This document shows, piece by piece, positions 11,767 through 24,209 of a DNA stretch of 64,000 bases (its first letter is position 1; each line of letters starts with the position of its first letter). The DNA is taken from the NCBI GenBank assembly GCA_001986395.2, contig MQVO02000013.1:682001-746000 (forward strand), written 5' to 3'. A model generated the notes under the pieces. That model ran no database searches. It saw nothing but the letters and a program-made list of their open reading frames with translations, and was not told the origin of the DNA. This stretch comes from Irpex lacteus. Taxonomy: Eukaryota > Basidiomycota > Agaricomycetes > Polyporales > Irpicaceae. The position numbers and the translations under genes are program-made.

Positions 11767-13668
11767 CTAGGCGTAGACACATTAGAAACTTCATGAGCAA
11801 TTCGCCACCCGAAGTCGAGTGCCAGAATTCGGTGACCACCCATAAGGGCAATATTGTACTTTTTATGGGCAATTCGAAGCGTGTGCTATGTCTGTCATGG
11901 ATGAGGTTTACATTCGCTGTCGTGGTTTCCTAGAGACCGACCGACGGTTTTGCGATGGTAGTAACACAGAGACACCCCTCATCGAGTCGTGCCCTGTCGT
12001 GCCGCCTGTGGTATTGTCTAAGTACTTGTATTCTTTACTCGCCTACTAAGCATTTGTGTGGCACGCGTGTAGCATGAGAACCGGTTAAGTCCCTCATCAT
12101 AACTCTTATGTACATTGTCTGGTTAACCGTCGAACTGTATCCCAGCATTCGAGCATGTCCTGTACGCCCCAATGTGCAACGTCAATCAATGCAAGATCGT
12201 CGAAACGAATGCGTTGGTTCGACTTGATGGACCATCACCGCTGCACCTGGCCGATACATCAGACATTCTCTATGTTCGAGTGAGGAGCGCACTCACCATT
12301 ATCTCCTCCAAGCTGTCAATTTCTTCAAGCGTCACTCGAGAGCTTGAAGCAGATAGATGTGCGAGGCATCTTCGGGTTAGTAAAGACTTGCACGGCAAGA
12401 GGTCAGCTTGAGCGTAATGCATAGAATCGAGGGGGTAGAGAGGGCAGATTATGAGGCACCTGAGCGTGAATCACGTACATATCTGATAGAGTTTCCGGCC
12501 TCGGACAAGAATCAACATATGAATAGTCCGCGCTCCAGCGAGTAGTGGAGTCAGAGAAGAAAACTCACGGCCAGCACAGCTTCTGTCTTATAAGTAAAAC
12601 GTATCAATAGACTTACTGTCATACTCACTTGAATCCCTCGTTTTCTGTACTCGAGACCCACCTATCGACCCAAGCGTTCTTGTCCACCGCCTTCAGCTTT
12701 TATGGACGGAATCGCAGTTGCCTTAGGGCAGGCTACATGGGAAGTAATACGTATGTTCTAATACATACTGTTTGAGGAGATTGCATCGCCAAAACTCACC
12801 ACGATCGAATGTAGGTGATATCTCTGCACGTGCACGCAGACTTTGGGGCCGTACGTTTCAGTCCTGTTGCATGCGGACCCACATGTCTTGAGCTAGCAGG
12901 TTTATAACCGTTGTCCGGCGTGCTTTAGGTCACAAGGAACGCAAAGCCAACGCTGACGCGACTGACTCGGCGGACATTGCGCATCCGAACTCGCAAAGGC
13001 CTGACAACACTGGCAGCCTAGACTCTGTGGCCTTACCAGCTGTCGCTAGTGGTGATATGGTGAGAGATAGGGGAGGCGAATCGCTTGGAAAATCACGGCA
13101 TGAGGGAGGCAAAGGTTGAGGCGAGGGTGGGAGAAGATGCTGGCAGTGCCAGTGGGTGGGACGGAAGCGCGCGGAAGTGGTCTGGGGTCCCGGTGTGGCC
13201 ACCAATCGTTGAGTTTCGCCAGTTTAATGTTGCTCAACCGATGTTGTAGAAATGAATTCCTCCACGAGGGCGATAGCCTAAGTGTTCACTGATGGTAGAG
13301 GTGTGTCGTTCCTATTAGAACTGTTCGTGATCAGTGAGGAAGCTCACTGGCACCTTGGCTAGCCCGCGAGAAAACGATAACTCGGTCAGATCCTTTCATG
13401 TTAGACTGTATCAAATGTCTAGGTAGATGACCTGGAGAGTTAGTTTTGTTTTGGCTAGTTATCCTGCTCGCAACCATCGTATTACTTACCGAAGTCACCG
13501 GCAGCACTGTATTTAAGTATGTTGCATTCGTGTGGTCCGAGTCGAAGGCAGTGCAACTGTATTCACGGCATGTCTATAACATCTGAAAGGGTATTTTGAA
13601 CATTACTGTGGCGATTAGACGGAAATAGATACTTGTGTCGGTAGAACGTGGTAGAAGTGACGAAGAGA

Positions 13669-14085
13669 GACATAAATAGACTCAGACGCCCATCTGCGAC
13701 TTCCAAGCTTCACGCTTTCAATTTCAGGTTTAGCAGACAACCACCACTTCCTCCCTCAAATTGCAGGTGCATCGTAGACTTTTGACGTTTCTTTTAATAA
13801 GCACTTCCGGTATACAAACTGTTCTCTGCCCATCTCGTTATCGGTAAGTAATCCTCAAGGTTTCCGTGCGGGTGCGCGTCATCCAATCGAGTATGTACTT
13901 ACACTAACATGCAGTATACTAGACGTAACAGTGACTCAACAACACGTTCTCTATAGCCAGTCTCAGGTACGTTTCTTGCAAGTCTGCGTAACGGGGGGTG
14001 TTGTGGAGAACTGCAAGGTACTAAACTGGGCTGAACCATCTGCCTCCGCGCGTTAGCAGGTCGCCCCTGTGAAGTCATCGATTCG
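13669..14085 (+). other. Putative spliced non-coding leader or transcript
   Basis: A CATAAATAG motif at about 13669 is followed by two intron-like units. The first, 13844-13914, has donor GTAAGTA, branch-like CACTAAC and acceptor ATGCAG. The second, 13967-14059, has donor GTACGTT and acceptor TTAGCAG. The segments they would join contain no ATG and no open frame. This could be a spliced 5' UTR of the Ist2 gene (ATG at 14357) or a separate non-coding RNA. The signals are seen; transcription is inferred. Confidence 0.35.
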
Positions 14086-14356
14086 TGAGTGAGGCGGCTA
14101 GGCTCTATTGCACCCAGGGGCTACAGGAGAGTATCAGTGGCTACACGTCAGGTTGGCTCGGACTCGCATGTTATATACGTGCTCATCGTCATTTAGGATC
14201 CCTCCATTCCATTGTTGTCACCCTCGACTCTTTACGACCCCTCACGACAAGAACTCGTCTGCAAGCATACGTTAATAAACCTCTAGTGACCCCTCCAATT
14301 ACACAACCAACCCTACAAACGCAAACATACGAGAGAGGGCTGACGGTACTGACAAC

Positions 14357-16943
14357 ATGGTGCCAAAGGTCGACCTCGTGTTGGTCTTTCGCTCCTCCAC
14401 AGGCAACTCGCAGGTGCAGCCCAAGGCTCTAGCGAGACAGAACGCGAGACAGGCGACGGAACAGTACACTAGGCTCCTCCAAGCTCTGAAACGAGGCGGG
14501 CTGCAGGCTGTCGGAAAGAGGGGAGAACGGGACGGGCAGCTACTCGTGCTGGTCTCGTGCCCGTCTGTGTTGCTCAAACGTCTTGCGCAGCGGGAGAGGT
14601 ACGTCTGTCGATTCGTATCACTATCTACACCCAACTAACGACAACGACCCTTCTGAGCAGACACTCCGACTTCCTCTGCGGCCTCCCCACCAACAACGCC
14701 ATCACCGCTGAGGATCTCGACTCTACACCCATGTCTCCCGCCGACCAACTGCGCCTCGTGCACACGTACATCACATCCACCGAGTCTGATGGTGGGCTTG
14801 GGATCGCGCCAGGATCTCCACAATGGAATAGGGTGGAGTCCGTGATGGCGTTGCACGACCATCTATTCAATGATACGTGGATCAAAGCGTGGACGACGAG
14901 GCAGCTCGGACTGGTTAGCTCCGAGCGAGTAAAGAGCCAGGTACGTCCACCCACCGCCAAACACAACACGGGATACACATACCATATGCTCACATTACCT
15001 TTTTTCTATTATCTAGTTTGGCGAGGCGGTCGCGCTGTACTTCACCTTCCTAGCGTCCTACACCAAATTCCTCATCTTCATCTCCATCGTCGGCGTCATC
15101 TTCTACTTCTTCGGTGTCCCCTACTCATCCATCTACTCCACCATCCTGCTCGGATGGTCCATCACGTTTGTCGAGTGGTGGAGGATCAAGCAGCGGGTGT
15201 TGGCTGTGCGGTGGGGCACGCGTGGGTCGTTCCGCGTCGAGAAGCGTAGGGCGCAGTACCAGCCGATTAGCTGGTGGCGCAGGGAGCTGAGGATGTTGAC
15301 GAGCGTGCCTGTTATTTTGTTCTTTGCTGCGGTGTTGGTTTCGTTGTTGACGGGGATCTTCGTGTTTGAGGCGTTTGTGACGCACCTTTATAAGGGACCC
15401 GGGATGAAGTACTTGGTGAGTATGTGCGGTCTCATCACGCTCACAAAACTGACTTTCTCTCCGTGTTCAGTCGTTCAGCCCCACTATCCTGTTCATGACA
15501 CTCGTCCCTCGCCTCCTGTCGATATATCACGCCTACGCCGTCCGATTCACAGACTGGGAGAACCACAGCCGTCAGTCCACCCACGACGCCTCCCTCACAC
15601 TCAAGACCTTCTCCCTCTCCGCCATCGTCGCATACGGCGGCCTCGCTCTCTCCGCCTTCGTCTACGTCCCCTTCGGTGAAGAAGTTATGACCTTCGTGCA
15701 AACCCGTCTCTTCCACAGCGGACCATCCACTGCCTCCTCCTGGACCTCATCAGTGCTCTCGTCTTTCGCCTCCGGACCTACTGCCACCGCCGTCAAGAAC
15801 GCCACGGGTTTCGACTTTAACTCGACGACAGCGGGAGGAGAGCATAAACATGGGTATTGGGAGACGGACCATGGGAATGCACGGAGCAAGCTTGATCCGT
15901 CGAGGTTGCAGAACCAGATGTTTGCGATTACGGTGACGAACCAGGTGGTTAATACCTTCCTTGAGATCGGGCTGCCGTACATCACGCGCGGGATCACGTC
16001 GTGGAGGAGCGGCAAGGGGTTGTCGCGGGCGCAAAACAGTGCGGGAGCCGGGGCCAAGGCTTCTGGTTCTATACTAGTGAATGAGAGCGATGGGCAGAGC
16101 AATGGGGTGAAGGAGAAACGCGTGGCGTTCGAGGACGACAAGACCAGTGCGGAGATCGTGAAGAACGCGAATGGGAAGGAGGAGAAGGAGTTTTTGGAGA
16201 GGGTTAGGAGGGAGGTGGCGTTACCTGAGTATACGCTGTTTGCGGATTACAGCGAGATGGTGACCCAGTTTGGGTATGTCGCGCTTTGGTCGACTATCTG
16301 GCCGTTGGCTCCTGGTACGTCTCCGAGGCTTCTTTGCGAGCTGTGCGATTGGCTGATAGTGATGTTGTGTGTTTGCAGTTATGTCTCTTGTGAATAATTG
16401 GTTTGAGTTGCGTTCTGACGCGTTCAAGATCGCCGTGCACACTCGTCGACCCATCCCTGCGCGTACAGACACCATCGGCCCGTGGCTCGACTCTCTCACC
16501 TTCCTCACCTGGCTCGCCGCGCTCACCAACTCTGCTCTGGTGTACCTCTTCCGCCCTCGGATCAATGCAAAGCCGTTGGTACCACCCTGCAGCACAACCA
16601 CCACCATTTCAGCTCGGAAGGCTCCTCTACACGCCAGCTCCTGCTCTCTGCGGCTGTTATTGCGCTCGCGGCGTCGCATGGGTACATAGTCGTGCGTGAA
16701 GTAATCAAGCATATCCTCGAGCGGCTTGTGTGGAAGGGTAGTGCCGAGGAGAGGGAGGTGGAGAGGCTTGAGATGGCTGTGAAGCAGGAGTATTTGAAGA
16801 GTATTGGGGTCGATAATGTGGCTAGGGAGGAGCTGGCGGATAGCAAGGTGCTCAAGGAGAATGGGGAGAACACAGAGGGGCAGGCGTTTTGGGAGCATGA
16901 TGAGGGATTCCAGGAGTTGAGCAAGGGTGTCAAGGACGCGTGA
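14357..16943 (+). CDS. IST2: Ist2/anoctamin (TMEM16) membrane protein
   Basis: Exons 14357-14598, 14661-14940, 15017-15415, 15471-16314, and 16379 to the stop at 16943. The protein matches fungal TMEM16/Ist2 proteins, multi-pass membrane proteins that scramble lipids and/or tether ER to plasma membrane. A soluble N-terminal domain precedes hydrophobic helices including ALYFTFLASYTKFLIFISIV and VPVILFFAAVLVSLLTGIFV. Family blocks include the loop LDPSRLQNQMFAITVTNQVV, EYTLFADYSEMVTQFGYVAL, and VNNWFELRSDAFKI before the last helices. A charged C-terminus (EREVERLEMAVKQEYL) follows. One oddity: near 16577 the frame must change between RPRINAK and the downstream HGYIVVREVIKHIL part. A 38-nt intron (GTTGGT...TTTCAG, about 16576-16613) restores frame; otherwise a one-base deletion or sequence error is present. 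The start follows an upstream stretch with no open frame. Confidence 0.88.
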
Positions 16944-17385
16944 GTGAGTGATGCTGATTAGAAAGCTGCCACGGTACTCTTTGTTATATGTCGGACTCTG
17001 GTTCGTCTTGTAATGTTACTATGAAATCTATCTCTCGTAATCGAAACAGTACTTTCATATTTACTTCACAGCCAGATTCAGAACGATAGGCCCCTTTCGC
17101 CAAACATACACACAGTCGGACTTCGCTGAAACACGCACCCGACTCTCTTCTTTCCCTCCCTAGCGAATAGGAACGAGGCGGCCATCACGATTCCTTCGCT
17201 CCGCCCACCTCCGCCTGTGATCAGCTCGAACCGAGCCTCTGCGATTTTTTCTTTACGGGCCTATCGTTCTGAATCCGGCTGCAAGTCGAATTTACGCCAT
17301 CACGTGCAGAACGCAGAACGCGACTCCAGCGCCTAGGTCAGGGCATGTTCGTGTCTCGGTTGATCAAAGTTGATTCAACTCGGCT
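16944..17385. other. Spacer between Ist2 and kinesin genes
   Basis: Serves as Ist2 3' flank and kinesin promoter. About half of it is taken up by the MITE-like inverted-repeat element at 17069-17281. No open frame of interest. Confidence 0.6.
17069..17281. repeat. MITE-like element with 25-bp terminal inverted repeats
   Basis: Positions 17069-17093 and 17257-17281 are inverted copies with one mismatch (arm begins CAGCCAGATTCAGAACGATA). The 163 bp between them is non-coding. Small size, long perfect ends and a position in the kinesin promoter fit a non-autonomous DNA transposon. No clear target duplication is seen beyond a possible CA dinucleotide, so a plain structural hairpin is the alternative. 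Confidence 0.55.
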
Positions 17386-20011
17386 ATGTCTCGTTTACCA
17401 CGCCTCCATTCATCCTCCAATAACAACCAACCAGGCCCCTCCCTGGCCTCGTCCTCCAAAGTACACATGCTCAACTCTCGCAAGCGCAAGGCCGCCGACG
17501 ACGACAACGACGACGCCCAGAACCGCCCGAGGAAGCTGCCTGCTATCGCGGAGAATGGCAATAACCAACCGTTGCGGCCGTCCAAGGTCCTCCCCAACAG
17601 AACACTAGCAAAGGGTAAGGCACCGGTGTTGCCTGTGCCTAAGGCAACTGCGGGCCCAGTGACGAGGCGGACGACGAGAGCGACGACGAGTGCACCACCG
17701 AAGAGCGAGCCTGTGCGTCCACCTGTTCGGGCTACGGCAGGCGCTGCTAGGGGAGGTGCGAGAGGTGGTGCGAGGAGTACGGTTGGGAGGGCGACGTCTG
17801 GGCCGTTGAAAGGGAAGGCTGCGGAGGATGCACGGTTCCATGCCCTGCAGGAGCAAGTGACATCTATCGAGTCTGCCAGGGCAGCCGACGCCGCACGTAT
17901 AGCTGCCATTCTAGAATCGGAGCAGCGCAAGCTCGAAGGGCTGCAGACCGACCACCAGGCATTGACGAAGGAGCTCGCGGACGCGAGGAATTTGGAGTTG
18001 AACCAGCGACGGGAGCTGGTGACTGTGAACGATGAGCTCGAGGCGTTGAAGCGGAAACATGCGAACGAGATTATGGACCTCGAGATGGAGATTAAGAAGA
18101 AGGAGCGGGAGATTAGGGAGTTGAAGGAGGATTTGAGGTTGGCTCAGGAGGACCTCGAGCGGGAACGCGACTCCGTGAAGACGTTGAAGTCAACGGTGTC
18201 GCAGCAGTCCACTGCTCAATTGACCTTGACGACGCAAGTGTCTGCGTTGCAGGCTCAGCTGTCGGCACTGCAGAGTGCGCTCGATATGTCGTGTAACTCG
18301 AGTTCTCAGCTTAAGCTTGAGCTTGAGTCGGAGCGGAAGCGTGTGGCTGAGCTTGAGGACGAGAATAGGGCGGCAGAGACTTTGCGGCGGAAACTGCACA
18401 ATATGGTGCAGGAGCTCAAGGTACGCTCCTTTAGTTCTTCTCAACTCTAGTTACTTATCATCAACGCTATATAGGGCAACATACGCGTGTTCTGTCGCGT
18501 CAGACCAGTCCTTCCTTCAGACATCCCAACGCGCAATCTCGTCAGATCAATAGACTCCGGAAACGGCGAGTCTCTCAGTCCCACACCCGAGCGCGACGAG
18601 AACCTGTTCGAGACCGTCAAGGCGGACATCACGTACCCTGACAAGCTAGACCCGAAAGAGATCATCCTAAGGGCCTCTAGCGAGAGCGCCACGGGCCAGG
18701 AGCGCAAGGACGAGTGGACGTTCACTTTCGACAGGGTATGCTATCCGTCACACGCGATGTTATGTGCGTATATGCTGATGTGATTGTGATGGCAATAGGT
18801 ATTCGACCCGCGGTCTACGCAGGCGGAAGTGTTCGAGGAGATATCTCTGTTGGCGCAGAGTTGTGTTGACGGGTACAACGTGTGCATTTTTGCCTATGGT
18901 CAGACTGGCTCTGGAAAATCGTTCACCATGGAGGGTGGCCCGGTAAGACTCTCCACAAAACATGGCTAAAATGACGATAAATATTGAATGACGGTTGGCT
19001 TTGTTTGGCAGACAGAGGCTACGGCTGGTATGATCCCTCGAGCCGTCGAGGAAGTCTTCAAGGTGGCTGAAGATATGAAGGCCAAGGGGTGGGAGTACAA
19101 GATGGAAGGGCAGTTCCTCGAGATCGTGCGTTTCCCTCTATCCCATCCCGTCTCAGCGAATATATGCGTTCACATCAGCTGACATTGTACTACTAACAGT
19201 ACAACGAAACCATCAACGACCTCCTCGGCAAAGGCGAGTTCGACAAAAAGAAACACGACATCCACCACGACAAATCCGGTCGCACAAGCGTCTCCGACAT
19301 AAACGTCCTCCCCCTGCGCTCGCCCTCGCAAGTCCGCTCCCTCCTCTCCATCGCCCAATCCCGCCGGACGGTCGCCAGCACGCTCATGAACGAGCGGTCC
19401 TCGCGCTCACATTCTGTTTTCACGTTGCGGATATCGGGCGAAAACGGACAGACGGGGGAGACGTGCGAGGGGACGCTGAACCTTGTGGATTTGGCGGGGA
19501 GCGAGAGGCTGGAGAAGAGCGGGGCGGGGAGCGATAGGGAGCGGTTGAGGGAGACGCAGAGCATTAATAAGAGTTTGAGTGCGCTTGGGGATGTTATTGC
19601 TGCGCTGGGGGAGAAGGGGGATGGGAGGAGTGATAAGCATATTCCGTATCGGAATTCGAAGGTGTGTGCGCTTTTGGTACTGCTGAGAAGATCCTTGGAT
19701 TTATTTTGGGTCGGTAGTTGACGTATTTGCTGCAAAACTCGCTGAGTGGCAATTCGAAGACATTGGTAGGTTTTGTTTGCTTTCAAAAATATTGGTTTTC
19801 ATCGGTGTCTGACTTTACTTGCAGATGGTGCTCAACTTGTCGCCTCTTGCCGGACATCTAAACGAGTCGTTATGCTCGCTTCGCTTCGCTACCAAGGTAC
19901 GCCTTTCCCTCCTTGCACGTTCTATTTTATTTTACCGAAGCTTATGTGTGGGACTTTTAGGTCAACAACACGACGCTCGGGACAGCAAGGAAGCAGATCA
20001 AGGCTGCTTGA
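17386..20011 (+). CDS. KAR3: Kinesin-14, C-terminal motor (Kar3/Klp2 type)
   Basis: Eight exons, all phase 0: 17386-18420, 18475-18735, 18799-18942, 19012-19125, 19200-19661, 19718-19765, 19825-19896 and 19961-20011, giving 728 residues. Residues 1-150 are basic and disordered (microtubule-binding tail with KRKAADDD and Arg/Gly/Ala-rich blocks). Residues about 150-345 form a long coiled coil for dimerisation. The motor follows the neck [11 protein letters not shown]. It has the P-loop GQTGSGKS (466-473), switch [10 protein letters not shown] (582-590) and switch II DLAGSE (615-620), and ends at [15 protein letters not shown] neck placed before a C-terminal motor defines the minus-end-directed kinesin-14 class, which works in mitotic and meiotic spindles and in karyogamy. 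All catalytic motifs are intact. A MITE-like repeat lies in the promoter. Confidence 0.96.
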
Positions 20012-20322
20012 GCTGGAAACTCTCAGACGTTTCATAGTGCTGGCGATACCTACATGCCTGGGCCCGTGCCTTTTCCTGTTTCTTGTTTCTTGTGTTCTCG
20101 ATCTCTGTTACTTATGGCGGACTATCTCGCTTGTACAGTACCCATACTCGATTTTTTGATATTATCTTTCAGTCCCATTTCATAATGTATACACGAGGTA
20201 ACAGAGTGCAGGTATATACATATAAACACGAAAGCATCAATCCAAAGTAAGCAAGTAGCAATAGTAGTAATAGTGAAATGAAAAAGGAAAAGTCAGCCTG
20301 AGGGGCTGGGAGACGTGGGACG
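20012..20322. other. Convergent spacer between kinesin and Apn2
   Basis: The two genes are transcribed toward each other. The interval is AT-rich and probably holds both polyadenylation regions. No open frame or repeat is recognised. Confidence 0.6.
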
Positions 20323-22455
20323 CTATGCGACTGAGCTTTGAGAGAGCACTCCTCCACCTCCTCCCCGTTTCACGTCGCTCGCCCATTTAAAGTAGTTGCA
20401 TTTATACGCGTGGTCCACCTCCTCGCGTAGTCGTTCCCCTTTGCCCTTGTCATACCCAGGGCCAACCGGCCTATAGTACACATTTATGAGTTAGTCACGA
20501 CATTCAAGCGATGGAGGTGTATGCCACGAAGGAGAAGTATGCGTACCGTGAACACACATAAAAGCTCCTCCCTTTATTAGGACCCGCCTTATTCACCGTA
20601 AACTTCTTCGCAGGCTCTCCGTGGACCGTACATTTCGGAGGCTGAGCGGGAGCGAACAGCGTCGCCCACGCCGCTTTGCTCTGTGAGGACGATGGCGTGC
20701 CAGTCGGAGGCGTGGGCGAGGATTCTGCCGCTTCTTCTAATTCTGCGAGCTCGCATGCCAACCGGTAGTCCGCGTCGAGTTGCTCGGAGTCGTCGACGCT
20801 GTTTGTGATGATGGGCTTTGGACGTTCGACGTCGCTGTCAACTTCGATGGCTATAGGATCGACAGAGTTTGACTCTGATCTGGAGGGCGTCACGGCTGGC
20901 TTTGCCTTCTGGAAGAACGAGCTGATAGTGCCCCCGCCGGTGTCCTTCTTTGCTTTCTTGTTGGACGACGAGCTGGTGTTTAGTGAGTTGGAGCTCGCAC
21001 GTTTCTTAGCCGTTGTAGAGATAGTAGCCGTGGGCGGTTTCTTCTGCGTATCGATCCTAGTGTCATCCTTAGGAGGTTTCCCGCTGGTAGCTGCCTTCGA
21101 GCCAGATATAGCAACTGACGAGACACCGACCTTCGCCTTGGCCACTTCCCCCTTCTTGCCGAAGAACGCAGACAGCTGAGACTGTTTGAATTCGTTCCAG
21201 TACTTAGCTGCTATCCGCGGAAGCTCTCGTGCCGCAGAGCCTTGCTGCATGGCATCGCGCAGGCGGAGCGTTTCACCGGACTCAGTAGTGATCTCGTCAT
21301 GCAGGTCAATATAGATAGGACAGTGATCTGAGCCCTTCAGGGATGGCTGGATGTCCCCGTGCTTGATCCACTTTAAGAGGCCTGGAGTGACGAGAATGTA
21401 GTCGACGCGTGTGCCATAGTTGGTCTCTCTGGCTTGTATCTTCGTGTTCCAGCCTACGTACCGGAAGTTAGGTATGAGCGACAACGAAATGAGGAAGCAA
21501 ATCCACTCACAGGTGAACATGCCCTTCCGGTTGGGCCAGTACGTGCGAACGACGTCGATCATAGATCCTTGAGTATGTAACCACCTATGAAACCACGCGC
21601 GAGCAGGATGCTCCCAGAACGTGTTCGCGTTACTCGGCAGATGACCATCGCAGTGGTCGGCCGGAGTAGCACAAATATTCATGTCGCCCAGAACGATAAC
21701 TTCGCGACCCTCTTGAACGAGAATCCGAACACGTTCCTCTAGCATAAGGTGGTAATTCATCTTGAAAGACGTCCGTGCGTCAGAGGTCTCGTTTGGACAG
21801 TATACATTGATGAGAACGAACAGTCCAAAGTCGAGCACCAGACCGCGGCCTTCCGAGTCCAAAGCCTCAAAGTTGACTGGCATTTTCCCTTCCTCGTCAG
21901 GGAATGCATCTATGTCGTGGACAGACGGGTAACGCGTTGAAATTTGCTCTTCGGTGGTGAGAGGGATCTTGGGTTGAAGCCTTCCTGATATACCCTCCTC
22001 GGCTTTCAGCGGTGTTGCTGAGTCGGCACGCGTATAGACTGCTACGCCGCTGTACCCCCCTTTTGCAGCTGGGAAGGAGAAAAATGAACCGTACTTGGAG
22101 GGCAGAGCCACGTCCCTTGGAAGAGCCTGCCTGGAAGACTTCATCTCTGTTCGGCAATTAAGTATTCTTAGTGAGGGTTAAAGTCTCCAAGACACCCACC
22201 CTGGAAACATATTATATCGGATTTGAGTTCATCGAGAATGCCTTCGCATTCTTTGAATGTGTTCCATCTATCATTGTTGGTTAATTCAGAGTCTGAATAA
22301 CCAGCAAGGATGGAACTCACGGGTGATACTGGGGCAACGTTCTGATCCCATTCTAGAGTGACGCATGAATCAGCCTGAGACTGGTGCGACGGAACCTATT
22401 TCGAGTTCAACTTTGGGCAGTTGATACTTACGATGTTCCATGATAATATGCGCAT
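20323..22455 (-). CDS. APN2: AP endonuclease 2 (Apn2, exonuclease III family)
   Basis: The start is fixed by the small first exons: 22455-22432 (MRILSWNI), 22352-22321 (NGIRTLPQYHP), then PWNTFKECEGILDEL...ICFQ, running into EMKSSRQ. Catalytic motifs of the EEP nuclease fold are all present: WNI-NG, FQEMK, VIVLGDMNI, RVDYILV and GSDHCPIYIDL. The enzyme cuts the backbone at abasic sites in base-excision repair and removes 3' blocks. QSQLSAFFGKK is a PCNA-binding PIP box, and TISSFFQKAK looks like a second. The C-terminus is a GRF zinc finger (CTVHGEPAKKF...FYVCSR...CNYFKWASD) completed by a last exon that ends at 20323. The intron at MFTC/WNTK is 57 nt, a multiple of three with no stop, so retention would only insert 19 residues. 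About 600 residues in all, normal for fungal Apn2. Confidence 0.95.
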
Positions 22456-23389
22456 TATTGGGTCCTAAAAATGCAATCAAGTGACACAAATTAGCTCCCT
22501 CGAGCGGTAGACATCACTAGCATCCAACTTACATGATGACGGTGGCGGTTCGAGTTCAGTGAGCTTCAAGTTAAGCGAGTCGCGTGACAGTGATTCTATG
22601 TGACACTGTGACATTCAGATAGACGCTGTAGATCTGGCCATGGCCATATATAAGTACGCCACAAGTAAAAGACACACTACAGTACCACTGAAACGGAATT
22701 ACGCAGGGGTTCGTACACGTAGAATTCTATAAAATACATGAAATTATTCATACATACTATTAGTTGAACCGCTATACTGGTACCGTCATAACTTGCGTAA
22801 ATATCAAGTACTGAGTAGTACTTATAAACGAATAGTCCCAAAAGTAATCCCAACACATCCTGGCACCACCATGATCATGACCGTGGCTTTCCTTTCGACT
22901 CGGAGCTCATACATCAAACCAAAGCGTGCATAGTACATCATAAGCCCGCAAGTCCGCTTAAAGAGGAGGATCCACTCTGAGTCCGACTTGAAGAGTGCCA
23001 CTACTACTTAGGTCTTGTAGTTACTGGACGTCCACTATGATACATCTATAACAGGTATCAGTTACACGAAACATTGGAAGTGATGGTAAGACCAGCTTAC
23101 GGAGCAGAAGGAGCATCCTCGAGTTCTTTCATGCTCCCGCATTCATCAACTGCTGTCAGCGACCTTCAACAAGGGGTGACTCGGACTTCTTGGCGTTTCC
23201 TGTTATAAGTCATGGGTCGGTTCTAATCTCCTAATGATATCTTCTTGTGCATGCGCGACCACTTGGTACTTGAGCATAAGCCTGCGGGGAGTACTGCACG
23301 GAAGAGCAGAGCATGCAAGCTATTTGTTACGCCCCAGAGATCATGGCATGCAGTGGCCCATCACGCCGCTACGGTCCACGGACTCCCCT
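22456..23389. other. Spacer, no gene recognised
   Basis: Covers the Apn2 5' flank and the 3' flank of the broken membrane-protein gene. It is moderately AT-rich between 22680 and 23080. Only short frames without recognisable sequence. Confidence 0.5.
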
Positions 23390-24209
23390 TCAAACGGCCC
23401 ATTTGACTTTGTTGTCCATGGCTGTAGCAACGTCGGTCGTTTCCCTTGGGGTTTCCCCTTGGAGGACTCGTTCAATCTCTGGACGAGTGTCGAGCGTGTT
23501 TAGGCCCGCAGCGGCTAATTCGACGTCCGCCGCTGTGAACTGCGGCCGCCTCGAGCGGAATTGGAGAGGTACCGACACCTGCATACTATCAGGTCCGTGC
23601 TCGTCTCCAAGAGCAACTCCCCGTTTGATGCGTACAATTATGAGGTTGAACGAGATTCCAATCGTATGTATCATCTGCACAGCACACGTTCACGGTCGAT
23701 GTGAGTTATGCAGCACTCTCATCCGGTGTGGGGGGAAAGGACATACGATGTCTGCCGCGCAGTAGGCTGCATTACTACCAGCAGCCTCCGTGACGAAGGT
23801 TGCAAGAACGAAAGAAGTGTAAAGGAATGCCGATTCGATGAATATGCGGATGATATCGTCGAGACTGATTCCCGTGGCTCGAGAGGCACCAGCTCTATTG
23901 GCTTCCCGACTAACGGTCCATATTCTCCACACAATCAACCCTGCATAGAATAAGTAATCAACGGGTGTTGGATAACGGTGATATATACCTGTCGTAAGCA
24001 AGTTGGTAACCAGTGTGATGACGAGGAAAGACATGATGAAAGAGGCCAGGCGGTCGCTCGTGATAAGTGAGTCGGTACGCAAGGTAGCTGAAACGTAGAT
24101 GACCATTATCCCGCAAGCCGCGTTTCCAAACCACAGAACGATTGGGAAAGCAACTACCCTCCAATCGTAGAAGTAGACGACGAAGCAGCGGTATATCGGA
24201 AAATTGGGT

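Larger units (their letters stand above)
11466..14356. other. Intergenic region, no coding gene recognised
   Basis: The 5' end (11480-11766) is probably the kinase promoter and leader. A TATAAATA reads on the minus strand at 11759-11766, 43 bp upstream of an ATG opening a 78-codon frame of unknown nature that ends before the kinase start. From 11770 to 13600 I see only short frames without recognisable domains. From 13640 to 14090 there are clear splice-like signals but no open frame (listed separately). Confidence 0.45.

Noticed and set aside
16579..16592. A 14-nt 'intron' (GTACCACCCTGCAG) that would restore the Ist2 frame
   Set aside because: Far below any workable intron size; the 38-nt alternative or a real frame error is more likely.
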